Source: CAYRNY01 sp964425755
GTDB lineage: Bacteria > Chloroflexota > Anaerolineae > Aggregatilineales > Aggregatilineaceae
Direction: 5' to 3'
Length of the DNA: 64,000 nt
Assembly: GCA_964425755.1 (NCBI GenBank)
Contig: CAYRNY010000016.1
Location: 1 to 64,000, forward strand
In this document: piece by piece, positions 53,111 through 61,900 of the stretch
How positions within the stretch are numbered: the stretch's first letter is position 1
How the letters are laid out: each line of letters begins with the position of its first letter
Translations under genes and position numbers: made by a program
The notes under the pieces: generated by a model
What the model saw: the letters and a program-made list of their open reading frames with translations, nothing else
Database searches by the model: none
What the model was told of the DNA's origin: nothing

Positions 53111-56100
53111 TTAACCGGCCACGTTGAACGATGACTGCACGGTCGTGAGCACGTTGCCTTGCGAGCCGACGACCACGAGCTGAATCTCGTAATTGCCGGG
53201 CGCGATCAGCCCCCCGCCGATCTGCTCCAGCACGCCGTCCACGACGCCGCTCTGGTTCTTCCAGTTGTTCACATCACCGAGCGTGGTCCAGTCCGGGAAC
53301 TGCGAGCCACCCTTGATCTCGATCTTGTAGAAGCCGTTGCCGCCGAAGCTGGCGGTGCCCTTGATGCTGATCGGCTGGCCGAAGGCGTAGGTCTGGCCCG
53401 GTGCAGGCTCCGCGATGTAGGCGGTCACGCCGGGGGGAGCGTTCTGTGCCTGTTGCGGCTGGGTGTTGAGCATCTGCTCGTTGCACGCGAACTTGGGCAG
53501 GATCGCCACGCCCGCACTGTGCGCCCACAGCCGCGCGCGGTACGCGTCGGTCGGATCGGACGGCGGCGCGATGAAAAGCTGCTCCTGCACGCCGGGGACC
53601 ATGTTGATCACTTCGACCGGCACCTGGCAGTATTTCGGCGGCACGGTCTTGCCGGACGTGTCGGCAGCGGCGATCGCGTTCGCCAGGTTGGTCTCCACCG
53701 GCACCACCGCAACCTTGATCAGCCCCGGCTCGATCTCCTGAAGTTGGGGCCCGTTCTCGGAACGCGGCGGTTCCGGCGTAGGCGCGGTCTGGATCAGGTT
53801 CCCGCTGGAGTCCGGCACCAGCGGCGGGCTATCGAGGAACCACTCGTAGGGGCCGGGAGTGCAGCTTGTAGCAGGGTCTTGCAGCGCCGTGCGCGTGATG
53901 TTGCAAAGCTGGCGCTGGAAAACGCCGCCAGGGGATTGCAGGTGCCCGTCGTCCGGCAGGCGGTTGGTGAGCTTGTTCAGCAGTGCGGGGTTGCCGTAGA
54001 TGCCGGTCATGACGCTGTTCCAGATCGGGGCGGCCCCGTCCAGCCCGGAGACGTTGAACATCTCGGCGTTGTCGGTATTGCCGGCCCACACCCCGATCGC
54101 CAGGTTGCGCGTGTAACCGACCGTCCAGTTATCGCGGAAGTCGTCGGTCGTCCCGGTCTTGACTGCGGTCGGGATGCCGGGGGTGTACAGCGGGCTGCTG
54201 GCACCCATCGCGGGCGCGCGCGCCTGGTTGTCCGCCAGGATGTCGCTGATGATAAACGCGATGCGTGGGTCCATCACCTGCGTGCTCTCCGCCATCACGC
54301 TCACGGAGTCGTTGGTCAGCCGGGCGTCCGCCGGACAGTGCTGCTCGAACTCGTAGATGATCTCGTGCGCCGAATTGGTGACGCACACGATCGCGGTGTT
54401 CGGCACGTAGAGGCCGCCGTTAGCCAGCGTCGCGTAAGCCGTCGTCAGCTCTAGCGGCGTGACCTCGCCGCCGCCCAGCGTCAGCGATATCCCGTAGTTG
54501 GCCGGGTCGCTGAGGCTGCTCACGCCGACGCGGTTCAGCATCCAGATGAAGTATTCCAGCCCGACTTCGCGCAGCGTTTGCACGGCAGGGATGTTGTACG
54601 AGTTCGCCAGCGCTTCGCGCACGCGCACCGGGCCGTGCACCTGCCGGTCGTAGTTGACCGGCTCGTAGGGCGTGGAGCCGGGAATCTCGATCCGCACCGG
54701 CGTATCCCAGATCACGTGCGCGGCGGTCCAGCCGCGTTCCAGTGCGGCGGCGTAGTTGAAGGGCTTCATCGCGCTGCCGGGCTGGCGCTGCGCGATGGTC
54801 ATGTTCACCTGCCCGTCGATCGTTTCGTCTTCGTAGTTCACCGAGCCGACCATCGCCAGGATCTCGCCCGTGACCGGCTGGAGGATCACCACCGCGGCGT
54901 TGTTCATGTTCTTGCTGGCTTTCAACGCGGAGACCTGCTGGCGGGCCATGTTCTCCGCGAGCCGCTGGTAATCCAGGTCCACGCTGGTGTAGACGCGCAG
55001 CCCGCCGCGCGCGATCATGCGCTTGATGTCGTCCTGGCTGGCCCCTAGCTCGCGCATGAGCAAATCTTCCAACCGTGCCTGCGCGTAAACGACCATGTGC
55101 GGCGCGTTGTCGAGCTTGATATCCGGGCTGATGAAATTCAACGGCTCGGCGTAGGCGGCGTTGGCTTCGGCCCGCGTGATGTAGCCTTCCTTGACCATCC
55201 GGTCCAGCACCAGCTTGCGGCGCTCCATCACGCGGCGCTGCACGGTTGGATCGGGGTTGAGCGGGTCGAGGTTGGCGGGTGCTTGCGGCAATCCGGCCAG
55301 CAGCGCGGCCTCACCGAGCGTGAGTTCGGCGGCGGACTTGCCGAAGTAAGTCTGTGCCGCCGCTTCGACGCCGTAGGCCAGGTTCCCGTAAGGGATCTCG
55401 TTCAGGTACAGCTCGAGGATTTCGTCCTTGCTCATGCGCTGCGTCAGGATCACGGCCAGCAGCGCCTCGTCCAGCTTGCGGTTAAGCGACTGTTCGTACT
55501 TGTACTCGTCGGTGAACAGCACGTTGCGGATCAACTGCTGCGTGATGGTCGAGCCACCGGAGACGATATAGCCGTAACGCACGTACTGCCAGCCCGCGCG
55601 GACGATGCTCGGCACGTCGATGCCGCGATTCCTGTAGAACGTGTCGTCTTCGAGCGCGATCGTGGCCTGGATCATGTGCTGCGGCACCTGGTCCAGACTG
55701 ATCGGCGTGCGGCGGCCCTCGCCGATCACCTCGTACAATTTGTTGCCGTTGCGGTCGTAGATCACCGACGACTCGAACGACTGGTATTCGGCCAGCGCCT
55801 CCAGTTTGTCGATCTCGTCTTCCAGCCGCCCGCTGTAGTGGTCATAGGCTACCAGGAACGCGACCAGCAGGCCCAGCATCACCAGCCCGACCATGCTCAC
55901 GCAGCCGAGGATGATGCCCGGCCCGATCGCGAAGCCGCGCCGCCTGCGGCGCTGCATACGCGGCGAACCGGCGTAGCGCGGGTCGGGTTGCTGGCCCGGC
56001 ACCGGCGGTTGACCATACGGCACCGGCGGCTGCCCTTGTGGCGGCGTGGGGGGCCGGTACTGCCCGCCACGGCGCGGGGCGTTCCGCGATCGACGCGCCT

Positions 56101-56146
56101 GTCGTGACGGGCGCGGTTGGTTGGGGGGCGGTGCGGAATAACTCAT
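53111..56146 (-). CDS. Class A penicillin-binding protein (PBP1A-like)
   Basis: A 1011-residue bifunctional wall synthase. A proline/glutamine-rich cytoplasmic tail (~residues 1-80) precedes one membrane helix (IILGCVSMVGLVMLGLLVAF). The glycosyltransferase domain (GT51) has ALEDDTFYRNRGID and GGSTITQQLIRN; the transpeptidase domain has the active-site serine in PGSAMKPFNYA, SxN in ANSYNIPAV and KTGTTDDFRDNW. A ~250-residue C-terminal extension includes a Pro/Glu-rich stretch and a beta-sandwich-like part (QPISIKGTASFGGNGFYKIE). Its presence implies a peptidoglycan wall. The start has GGAGA nine bases before the ATG. A terminator follows. Confidence 0.95.
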   Translation of the reverse strand: MSYSAPPPNQPRPSRQARRSRNAPRRGGQYRPPTPPQGQPPVPYGQPPVPGQQPDPRYAGSPRMQRRRRRGFAIGPGIILGCVSMVGLVMLGLLVAFLVAYDHYSGRLEDEIDKLEALAEYQSFESSVIYDRNGNKLYEVIGEGRRTPISLDQVPQHMIQATIALEDDTFYRNRGIDVPSIVRAGWQYVRYGYIVSGGSTITQQLIRNVLFTDEYKYEQSLNRKLDEALLAVILTQRMSKDEILELYLNEIPYGNLAYGVEAAAQTYFGKSAAELTLGEAALLAGLPQAPANLDPLNPDPTVQRRVMERRKLVLDRMVKEGYITRAEANAAYAEPLNFISPDIKLDNAPHMVVYAQARLEDLLMRELGASQDDIKRMIARGGLRVYTSVDLDYQRLAENMARQQVSALKASKNMNNAAVVILQPVTGEILAMVGSVNYEDETIDGQVNMTIAQRQPGSAMKPFNYAAALERGWTAAHVIWDTPVRIEIPGSTPYEPVNYDRQVHGPVRVREALANSYNIPAVQTLREVGLEYFIWMLNRVGVSSLSDPANYGISLTLGGGEVTPLELTTAYATLANGGLYVPNTAIVCVTNSAHEIIYEFEQHCPADARLTNDSVSVMAESTQVMDPRIAFIISDILADNQARAPAMGASSPLYTPGIPTAVKTGTTDDFRDNWTVGYTRNLAIGVWAGNTDNAEMFNVSGLDGAAPIWNSVMTGIYGNPALLNKLTNRLPDDGHLQSPGGVFQRQLCNITRTALQDPATSCTPGPYEWFLDSPPLVPDSSGNLIQTAPTPEPPRSENGPQLQEIEPGLIKVAVVPVETNLANAIAAADTSGKTVPPKYCQVPVEVINMVPGVQEQLFIAPPSDPTDAYRARLWAHSAGVAILPKFACNEQMLNTQPQQAQNAPPGVTAYIAEPAPGQTYAFGQPISIKGTASFGGNGFYKIEIKGGSQFPDWTTLGDVNNWKNQSGVVDGVLEQIGGGLIAPGNYEIQLVVVGSQGNVLTTVQSSFNVAG

Positions 56147-56358
56147 CGGGTGTGTTCTCCGGCAAAAGCTACCTTGTTGGTCACCACGCGGGCGGTTTGT
56201 CGCACCTGCCCGCGCAGCGATAGTCCCCATTGATACCTCGATTCTACCACGCGCAAAATAACGCCCGCTATGCCGCTGCCTGACGCCTGGCGCACGTTTG
56301 GGCAGTGGTACGGGCGGAGGTTGCGTATGTTTTCCGCGCGAGCGCGACGGGGGTGTGC

Positions 56359-56751
56359 TCAGCCGGCGCGAGACTTCAGCGCGGCATCGTTATCGTCGTA
56401 AAACTCATCAATCTGCTGGAACACCATATCGCGGAATTCCTCGGGCCGGTCGATGTTCTGCATCACGATCTCGGTCCCGGCGCTGCCGGCGGTCTCGATC
56501 CGCACGTCGCCGTGCCCCAAAATCTGCCGGATCAGCCCGTAGGATATCGCAATATCCTGCACCTGGTTCAGCGGCACGGAGCGATCTTCCTTGCTGAAGA
56601 CGCCCTTCCGCCGCACGACGGAGCGCCGGGTCAGGGCGATGTAGTTGTTACGCCACCAAAGCAGCCAGAGTCCCAGGCTGAGAATGGTCTTCAGCCAGAA
56701 CTGCGGGCGGCGCTTGCTCTGCCGCTTGATGATGAGCACGTCACTTTGCAT
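56359..56751 (-). CDS. Bacterial PH-domain (DUF304-type) protein
   Basis: A 130-residue protein with an N-terminal basic part and a membrane-adjacent hydrophobic stretch (LKTILSLGLWLLWWRNNY), followed by a bacterial PH domain of the YdbS/DUF304 type: YIALTRRSVVRRKGVFSKED, VPLNQVQDIAISYG and GDVRIETAGSAGTEIVM. These proteins associate with the membrane; function is unknown. The start is well fixed by AGGAGGGTG before the ATG. A promoter for the adjacent tRNA genes lies upstream on the other strand. Confidence 0.85.
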   Translation of the reverse strand: MQSDVLIIKRQSKRRPQFWLKTILSLGLWLLWWRNNYIALTRRSVVRRKGVFSKEDRSVPLNQVQDIAISYGLIRQILGHGDVRIETAGSAGTEIVMQNIDRPEEFRDMVFQQIDEFYDDNDAALKSRAG

Positions 56752-56885
56752 GGAAACACCCTCCTGGCAGTGGACACAGTAGACCTGTGATCGTGACCTG
56801 AGTGTAGTGCAATCTGGGGATTTCGGGTAGCTTGGCAGTGTGCCTCGCGCGCGCCGATGCGCCTGCCCGCAGCGCAAAAATACGG

Positions 56886-56914
56886 TTGACCGCCCCCTGC
56901 GATCATGCTATACT
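56886..56914 (+). promoter_or_regulatory. Promoter of the tRNA-Ser pair
   Basis: TTGACC, 17-base spacer, TATACT: a near-consensus promoter ~40 bases before the first tRNA. Confidence 0.82.
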
Positions 56915-56953
56915 GGGGCCGCCTCGGAGGGGCTTCCGACGGTGGTCGTACCC

Positions 56954-57044
56954 GGAGGGATGGCCGAGTGGTTTAAGGCGGTGGTCTTGAAAACCACTGA
57001 GGCGTTATACGTCTCCGGGGGTTCGAATCCCTCTCCCTCCGCCA
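56954..57044 (+). tRNA. tRNA-Ser(UGA)
   Basis: A 91-nt class II tRNA. The acceptor stem is GGAGGGA/TCCCTCC with G discriminator and an encoded CCA. The anticodon arm GTGGT-CTTGAAA-ACCAC gives anticodon TGA (serine, UCA codon). A long variable arm and GGTTCGAATCC T-arm are present. Confidence 0.95.
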
Positions 57045-57064
57045 AATTCCATATACTCGTATTC

Positions 57065-57157
57065 GGGGAGGTGCCAGAGTGGACGATTGGGGCCGCCTGC
57101 TAAGCGGTTAACCGGCTAGAAACCGGTTCGCAGGTTCGAATCCTGTCCTCCCCGCCA
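57065..57157 (+). tRNA. tRNA-Ser(GCU)
   Basis: A 93-nt class II tRNA, 20 bases after the first. The acceptor stem is GGGGAGG/CCTCCCC with G discriminator and encoded CCA. The anticodon loop CTGCTAA gives anticodon GCT (serine, AGC/AGU codons). Long variable arm and GGTTCGAATCC T-arm are present. Confidence 0.95.
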
Positions 57158-57164
57158 CAAAACA

Positions 57165-57203
57165 ACGCCACGACTGCGACGGTCGTGGCGTGTTTGTTTT
57201 TGG
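57165..57203 (+). terminator. Intrinsic terminator of the tRNA operon
   Basis: ACGCCACGAC pairs with GTCGTGGCGT around a short loop, followed by TTTGTTTTT. It ends the two-tRNA transcript and stands just before the convergent membrane-protein gene. Confidence 0.85.
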
Positions 57204-57216
57204 GTACGCACTGTTC

Positions 57217-57888
57217 TCAGCGCGGCTGCTCCGGGCTATCGTCCACATCCACCACCGCGACGCGCGCATCCCCGTGCTTGCGCACACAGGAACCGTAGAC
57301 CACCGGCCCGGTGAACAGCCGGTCCTCGCGTTTGCGCTTGCGCTTGGGCTTCTCAACCGCCCGCAGGTCCTCTGACTGCGCGAGCAGGCACCCACTGGCC
57401 GTGTTTTGCACCAGCAAATACAGCCCCACCGCGATCAACAGCATGGGCAGCAGCGCCCCGCTGGACCGGAACGCCAGCAATTCGAAAAACACGCCGAACA
57501 CCGCAAACGCCACAACACCCGCGTACACGAACCAGCGCCCGACGGCGACCAGGGCCGGTTCCCCAATGCGCCGGCCCATCAGCGCGAACGCCAGCCCCAG
57601 GAACGGCCCGTACAGCGTCCAGGCGTAGGCCCAGCTCTCCCAGTAGCCGGTCAGGTTTTGCAGGAACATCAGCGCGCCGGTGCCCGCGATGAGCATCCCC
57701 GGCACGGCGAAGATCACCGCCGCGACCGCGCCGCCCGCCAGCGCCAGCCAGAGCAGCACCAGCCCCGGCAACAGGATGAACACCACCGGCCACAGCATAT
57801 TCATACCCATGAAACCGAAAACACCCAGCGTGATCAAAATCGCCGCCAGGGTGATGTAACCCGATTTTTGAGCTGCGTTCTCAAACAT
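57217..57888 (-). CDS. Multi-pass membrane protein of unknown function
   Basis: A 223-residue membrane protein with five to six predicted helices (LAAILITLGVFGFMGMNMLW, WPVVFILLPGLVLLWLALAG, GGAVAAVIFAVPGMLIAGTG, YAGVVAFAVFGVFFELLAF, LLPMLLIAVGLYLLV). The C-terminus is basic and then acidic (KPKRKRKREDR ... DVDDSPEQPR), cytoplasmic if the helix count is even. I do not recognise the family; the arrangement resembles small membrane proteins that follow sensor or stress genes in Chloroflexota. No clear partner gene. Confidence 0.6.
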   Translation of the reverse strand: MFENAAQKSGYITLAAILITLGVFGFMGMNMLWPVVFILLPGLVLLWLALAGGAVAAVIFAVPGMLIAGTGALMFLQNLTGYWESWAYAWTLYGPFLGLAFALMGRRIGEPALVAVGRWFVYAGVVAFAVFGVFFELLAFRSSGALLPMLLIAVGLYLLVQNTASGCLLAQSEDLRAVEKPKRKRKREDRLFTGPVVYGSCVRKHGDARVAVVDVDDSPEQPR

Positions 57889-58084
57889 TCACGTGTCCTC
57901 CGTGCCCAGACGTAAACTCCGTGCTCCTGTCTAACGTTTACTACGTGCAGCCGGGCGGAAAGTTGTAGGGCGAGCGCGCGCGGAACGGCGCGCACGTGAT
58001 GTCGTGTATAATCGGGGGGTACACATGCACGTTTAGCCGCAGGCGCGGGTTTGCCGGCCCGCGTGCCGGGAAAGGACAAGCCAG

Positions 58085-58432
58085 ATGACCGAACACTACG
58101 ACCAGAATCCGCCGCCCACCGTCGCGCCGCCGAACTCGATCCCGGAAGCGGAGCACTCGCCGCTGCTGGTCCAACCCGGCTGGCAGTGCCCGCGCTGCGG
58201 ATCGCCCGACCTGGCATCGGCGTACCTGGTCGAATCCGGCGACCAGTTCAAGTGGCATAATCTGCAGCTCGCGCCGCGCGCGCTGAAGCTGAAGCGCATA
58301 CGGCGCATGCTGCGCCCGTTCAAGCAGTTGGTCAACATCTCGGCGCAGGTATGCCGCAACTGCGGCTACGTGATGCCGGAAGTTGACCCTGAGAAATTCG
58401 CCGAAGCCGAACGCAAGTATGGGCGGCGCTAG
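58085..58432 (+). CDS. Small zinc-ribbon protein
   Basis: A 115-residue protein with two CxxC pairs: CPRCGSPDLASAY and CRNCGYVMPE, forming a likely zinc ribbon, separated by a basic helical insert (LAPRALKLKRIRRMLRPFKQ). The N-terminal 30 residues are proline-rich and probably disordered. It may bind nucleic acid or protein; the function is unknown. AAAGGACAAGCCAG precedes the ATG, and TATAAT at 58007-58012 probably drives it together with the J-domain gene 29 bases downstream. Confidence 0.75.
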   Translation: MTEHYDQNPPPTVAPPNSIPEAEHSPLLVQPGWQCPRCGSPDLASAYLVESGDQFKWHNLQLAPRALKLKRIRRMLRPFKQLVNISAQVCRNCGYVMPEVDPEKFAEAERKYGRR

Positions 58433-58461
58433 GGCCGCAGCAGGCAGGATGAAACACGCGC

Positions 58462-59481
58462 ATGCGCCGTAAGATCACCTACGATGCAAGCCGGGATTAC
58501 TATGCCATCCTGGGCATCGACCACCACGCCACGACCGGCGAGGTCCGGCAGGCTTACCGGCGGCGCGTGCGCGAGGTGCACCCCGACCGCAACCCGGACC
58601 GCGTGGCGTGGGCAACCGAGCAGCTCAAGCAGGTGAACGAAGCCTACGACGTGCTGGGGAACGCGCTCAAGCGGCGCGAATACGACCGGTTGCGCTGGCC
58701 GCACATCCCGCACCCGGCGGCCCGGGGACGCCCGCCGTCACAGCGCCGCACGCGGGCCGCGCCGCCCTTTTACGCTGACGACCGCCCCTGGTGGGAACGG
58801 GCTACCGCGCACAGCTACCCCTTCGGCAGCCCGGACGCGACCGGGCAGCCTGGCGTCATGCCGCGCCCGGCGTGGCTGGTCATTTCCGGCTGGTTGAAGC
58901 GGCACGGGCTGGACGCGCTGGACCGCGCCTGGATCACGCTGGTGGGGCTGTGGCGCAGCCCGTACGCGGCGCTGCTGGCGTTTCTCGCGGCGCTGCTGGC
59001 GGTTAACGTGGCCGCGATCGTCTACACGGCACTGGAACCGGGCACACTGGACGGCTGGATCGCGCCGGATGGTGCCGCGACCGTCCCGGCCAGTTCCGCG
59101 ACGCTCGACCCCACGCGCGACCTGCTCGCGCAGAACTGCACCGATCCGCACGCGAAGATCGCGATCCCCGTCTCCGGCGATGTGGTTGGCGACACGTTCA
59201 CGGTCTATGGCACGGTCAACGCGCCTGACCTGTGGGCCTACGAAGTCGCGATCGGGTACAGCGGCATGGTGCGCCAGGCCACCGAACCGGAGTCGTGGGT
59301 CACCGTGCGCGCCGCGCCGCGCAACCAGAGCGTTCCCGAAGCGCCGGTCATCGCGGGGGTGCTGACCGAAAACCCGGTCGATCTCACGGGCCAGCCGCCG
59401 GGGTATTATGCGATCCGGCTGCGCGTGTCGCTGCGTGATGGCGAGGTGCGCGAACCGTGCGACGTGATCGTGCTACACTGA
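58462..59481 (+). CDS. Membrane-anchored J-domain protein
   Basis: A 339-residue protein. Residues ~8-72 form a J domain (DYYAILGIDHHATTGEVRQA, with the HPD motif in REVHPDRNPDR, and LKRREYDRLRWP at the end), which recruits and stimulates DnaK. A low-complexity basic stretch follows, then one membrane helix (AALLAFLAALLAVNVAAIVY), then a ~140-residue extracytoplasmic beta domain with two cysteines (QNCTDPHAKIAIPVSGDVVG ... EPCDVIVLH). It lacks the G/F-rich and zinc regions of DnaJ, so it is not DnaJ itself. It probably targets DnaK to the membrane. It shares an operon with the zinc-ribbon gene. Confidence 0.85.
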   Translation: MRRKITYDASRDYYAILGIDHHATTGEVRQAYRRRVREVHPDRNPDRVAWATEQLKQVNEAYDVLGNALKRREYDRLRWPHIPHPAARGRPPSQRRTRAAPPFYADDRPWWERATAHSYPFGSPDATGQPGVMPRPAWLVISGWLKRHGLDALDRAWITLVGLWRSPYAALLAFLAALLAVNVAAIVYTALEPGTLDGWIAPDGAATVPASSATLDPTRDLLAQNCTDPHAKIAIPVSGDVVGDTFTVYGTVNAPDLWAYEVAIGYSGMVRQATEPESWVTVRAAPRNQSVPEAPVIAGVLTENPVDLTGQPPGYYAIRLRVSLRDGEVREPCDVIVLH

Positions 59482-59622
59482 CCGCGTGGCGGTGTTTGCG
59501 CGCGCCCGCGCGCGGCGATAACTCGCTCGTGGCGCTGTTGGCCCGAATGACTATGCCGCCGCAGGGCGGAGTGCGTTATAATCTAGGGGTATCGTCCGAT
59601 GAACAACAACCGAGGTCCATCA

Positions 59623-60762
59623 GTGCGACACACGGTCTATCCATTCACAGCAATCGTGGGTCAGGAACGCATGAAACGCGCCCTGGTCCTCAACGCGGTT
59701 AACCCCAGTATTGGCGGCGTCCTGATACGCGGCGAGCGCGGCACGGCGAAATCGACCGCGGCCCGCGCGTTGGCGGCGTTGTTGCCGGAAATCGAGGTCG
59801 TGGCGGATTGCCGCTTTAGCTGCGACCCGCGCCATCCCGAACGGTTCTGCGACGAGTGCCGCGAGCGCGTCGCCGCCGGCGAGACACTTCCGGTTACGAC
59901 GCGGCGTACACGCCTGATCGATCTGCCAGTCAGCGCGACCGAAGATCGCGTCGTGGGCACGCTGGATATCGAGAAGGCGATCCAGAAAGGCGAGCGCCAC
60001 TTCGATCCGGGCGTGCTGGCCGCAGCCAACCGGGGCATTCTCTACGTGGACGAGGTAAACCTGCTCGATGACCACGTGGTCGACCTGCTGCTGGATTCGG
60101 CGGCGATGGGCGTGAACGTGGTCGAGCGCGAGGGGATCAGCTTCCAGCACCCGGCACGCTTCATCCTGGTCGGCACGATGAACCCCGAAGAGGGCGAGCT
60201 GCGCCCGCAGTTGCTCGACCGTTTCGCGCTTTCGGTCGACGTGCACGGGTTGGCTTCGGCAGAAGAGCGGATGGCGATCCTGGAACGCAACATCGGGTTT
60301 GACGCCGACCCGGTGGCGTTCCGCGAGGAATGGCTCCCGCGTGAGAAAGACCTCTCGCAGCGAATTCAGGCGGCGCGCGAGATCGTTGAGGATGTGACTT
60401 ACACGCGCCGGGACCTGTTCGCGATCGCCGACCTGACCGCCAATTTGAGCGTTGACGGCCACCGCGCCGACCTGGTGATCCTGAAGGCGGCGCGCGCGCA
60501 TGCCGCGTTTGAGGGCCGCCGCGAGATCACCGACCGCGATATCTTGCTGGCGGCGGAGCTGGCGCTCCCGCACCGGCTCAAGCGCGGCCCGTTCGCGGAG
60601 GCCACGCTCTACGAGGGCGAACTCGCCGAGCGCATGGAAGAGATCGACGAGCGTTACGCTGAGCAGGCGCTGGCCCAGGACGCCGAAGCGCCGATGGACC
60701 TGCCCGGACCGGACGATCTGCCGGAGAGTGCTGTGCCGCCGGAAAAAAAAGTGAGGCGCTGA
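59623..60762 (+). CDS. Chelatase-type AAA+ ATPase (BchI/ChlI-like)
   Basis: A 379-residue AAA+ ATPase of the magnesium/cobalt chelatase I type. Features are YPFTAIVGQERMKRALVLNA, Walker A GERGTAKSTAARAL, the long insert with FSCDPRHPERFCDECRER, Walker B GILYVDEVNLLDD, sensor 1 ILVGTMNPEEGELRPQLLDR and the arginine-rich helical lid. The start is probably GTG at 59623 with GAGG seven bases upstream; ATG at 59599 lies only ~17 bases after the TATAAT at 59577-59582. The VWA partner follows 41 bases later. No large H subunit is seen here, so the target is open: chelation or protein remodelling. Confidence 0.88.
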   Translation: MRHTVYPFTAIVGQERMKRALVLNAVNPSIGGVLIRGERGTAKSTAARALAALLPEIEVVADCRFSCDPRHPERFCDECRERVAAGETLPVTTRRTRLIDLPVSATEDRVVGTLDIEKAIQKGERHFDPGVLAAANRGILYVDEVNLLDDHVVDLLLDSAAMGVNVVEREGISFQHPARFILVGTMNPEEGELRPQLLDRFALSVDVHGLASAEERMAILERNIGFDADPVAFREEWLPREKDLSQRIQAAREIVEDVTYTRRDLFAIADLTANLSVDGHRADLVILKAARAHAAFEGRREITDRDILLAAELALPHRLKRGPFAEATLYEGELAERMEEIDERYAEQALAQDAEAPMDLPGPDDLPESAVPPEKKVRR

Positions 60763-60803
60763 CCGAGCCTGCCGGTCAGCCTGATCCGGACAGCCAGCAG
60801 CAG

Positions 60804-61727
60804 ATGCCACCGGCTGACGCTGCACGACAAGATGTCTTTGACCACTCGCAGGATGAACACTGGTGGGACGGGGGACGGCAGGTCGATTCAAGCCCCGAAT
60901 TCTCGCCGCGCCGCCTGGATACGCCGCTGGACCGGCTCACGCGAAAGGTCCAGGGCCGCCGCAGCCGCACGCTGACCGATCGCAAATCCGGGCGCTACAT
61001 CCAGGCGCGGCCTGCCGGTGAGCGCAAGGACGATATCGCGTTCGATGCCACGCTGCGCGCCGCCGCACCGTACCAGCGCCGCCGCGAATCCGAGCGCGAC
61101 GAGAACGGCCTGGCGTACTCGATCCACAAGCAGGATTTGCAGCGCAAGGTGCGCGTGCGCAAGTCCGCCAACCTGATCCTGTTCGTGGTTGATGCGAGCT
61201 GGAGCATGGCAGTAGCCGAGCGCATGAACGCGACCAAAGGCGCGATCATGTCGCTGCTGACGGACGCCTACCAGCGCCGGGACCGCGTCGGGCTGATCAC
61301 CTTCCAGAAGGACCGCGCCAGCCTCGTGCTGCCGCCGACAAACTCCGTCATGCTGGCGAAGAAGGCGCTCGCCGATATCCCCGTAGGCGGCAAGACGCCG
61401 CTGTCGGCGGGGCTGTACCTGGCTTACCAGGTGTTCCAGCGCGAGGCGCTCAGCCACCCGGACGTGATGCCGCTGATGATCCTGCTGACGGACGGCGCGG
61501 GTAACGTGTCGATGGGCGACATTCCGCCGCAGACCGAAGCGCACCGCATCGCCGACGAGATCAAAGCGGCGGGCATCCGCAGCGTGACGATCAACATGGA
61601 GCACGCCGCGTTTGACCAGGGTCTGGCGCAGCAGCTCGCCGACCGGCTCGGCGGGCCGTGCTACACGCTGGCGGAGCTTAAAGCGTCGGTGCTGTACGAC
61701 ACCGTCCGCGCAGAGCTGGATATGTGA
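60804..61727 (+). CDS. VWA-domain protein, chelatase D-subunit-like
   Basis: A 307-residue protein. The N-terminal ~110 residues are acidic then basic (RRLDTPLDRLTRKVQGRRSR), and residues ~120-300 form a VWA domain: LILFVVDASWSMAVAERMNA carries the MIDAS motif DxSxS, with the conserved threonine and aspartate in GGKTPLSAGL and LILLTDGAGNVSMGDI. It matches the C-terminal part of ChlD/BchD, the partner that links the AAA+ ring to its target, but lacks the inactive AAA+ half. It is in the same operon as the AAA+ gene (41 bases). The start lacks a strong ribosome-binding site; an in-frame stop lies 20 bases upstream, so no longer start is possible. Confidence 0.86.
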   Translation: MPPADAARQDVFDHSQDEHWWDGGRQVDSSPEFSPRRLDTPLDRLTRKVQGRRSRTLTDRKSGRYIQARPAGERKDDIAFDATLRAAAPYQRRRESERDENGLAYSIHKQDLQRKVRVRKSANLILFVVDASWSMAVAERMNATKGAIMSLLTDAYQRRDRVGLITFQKDRASLVLPPTNSVMLAKKALADIPVGGKTPLSAGLYLAYQVFQREALSHPDVMPLMILLTDGAGNVSMGDIPPQTEAHRIADEIKAAGIRSVTINMEHAAFDQGLAQQLADRLGGPCYTLAELKASVLYDTVRAELDM

Positions 61728-61900
61728 CGCGGTAGGTTGCGCGGCGCTGCGGGCTGGCTGCCAACCGGCGCGGCATGTGACGCGCACACAGCCCCGCCTT
61801 TTGTTTTGCGTTCTGCATCGCCAAGCGCGATCCCTTGCTGTATAATTCCGCGCGTGTTGAGCCGTACCCGCACCACCCCAAAGGACGCGCGCGCCGCATC

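Noticed and set aside
59623..61727. Part of a photosynthesis (bacteriochlorophyll) cluster
   Set aside because: No H subunit, bch, puf or other pigment genes are visible; chelatase-like AAA+/VWA pairs also occur in non-phototrophs.
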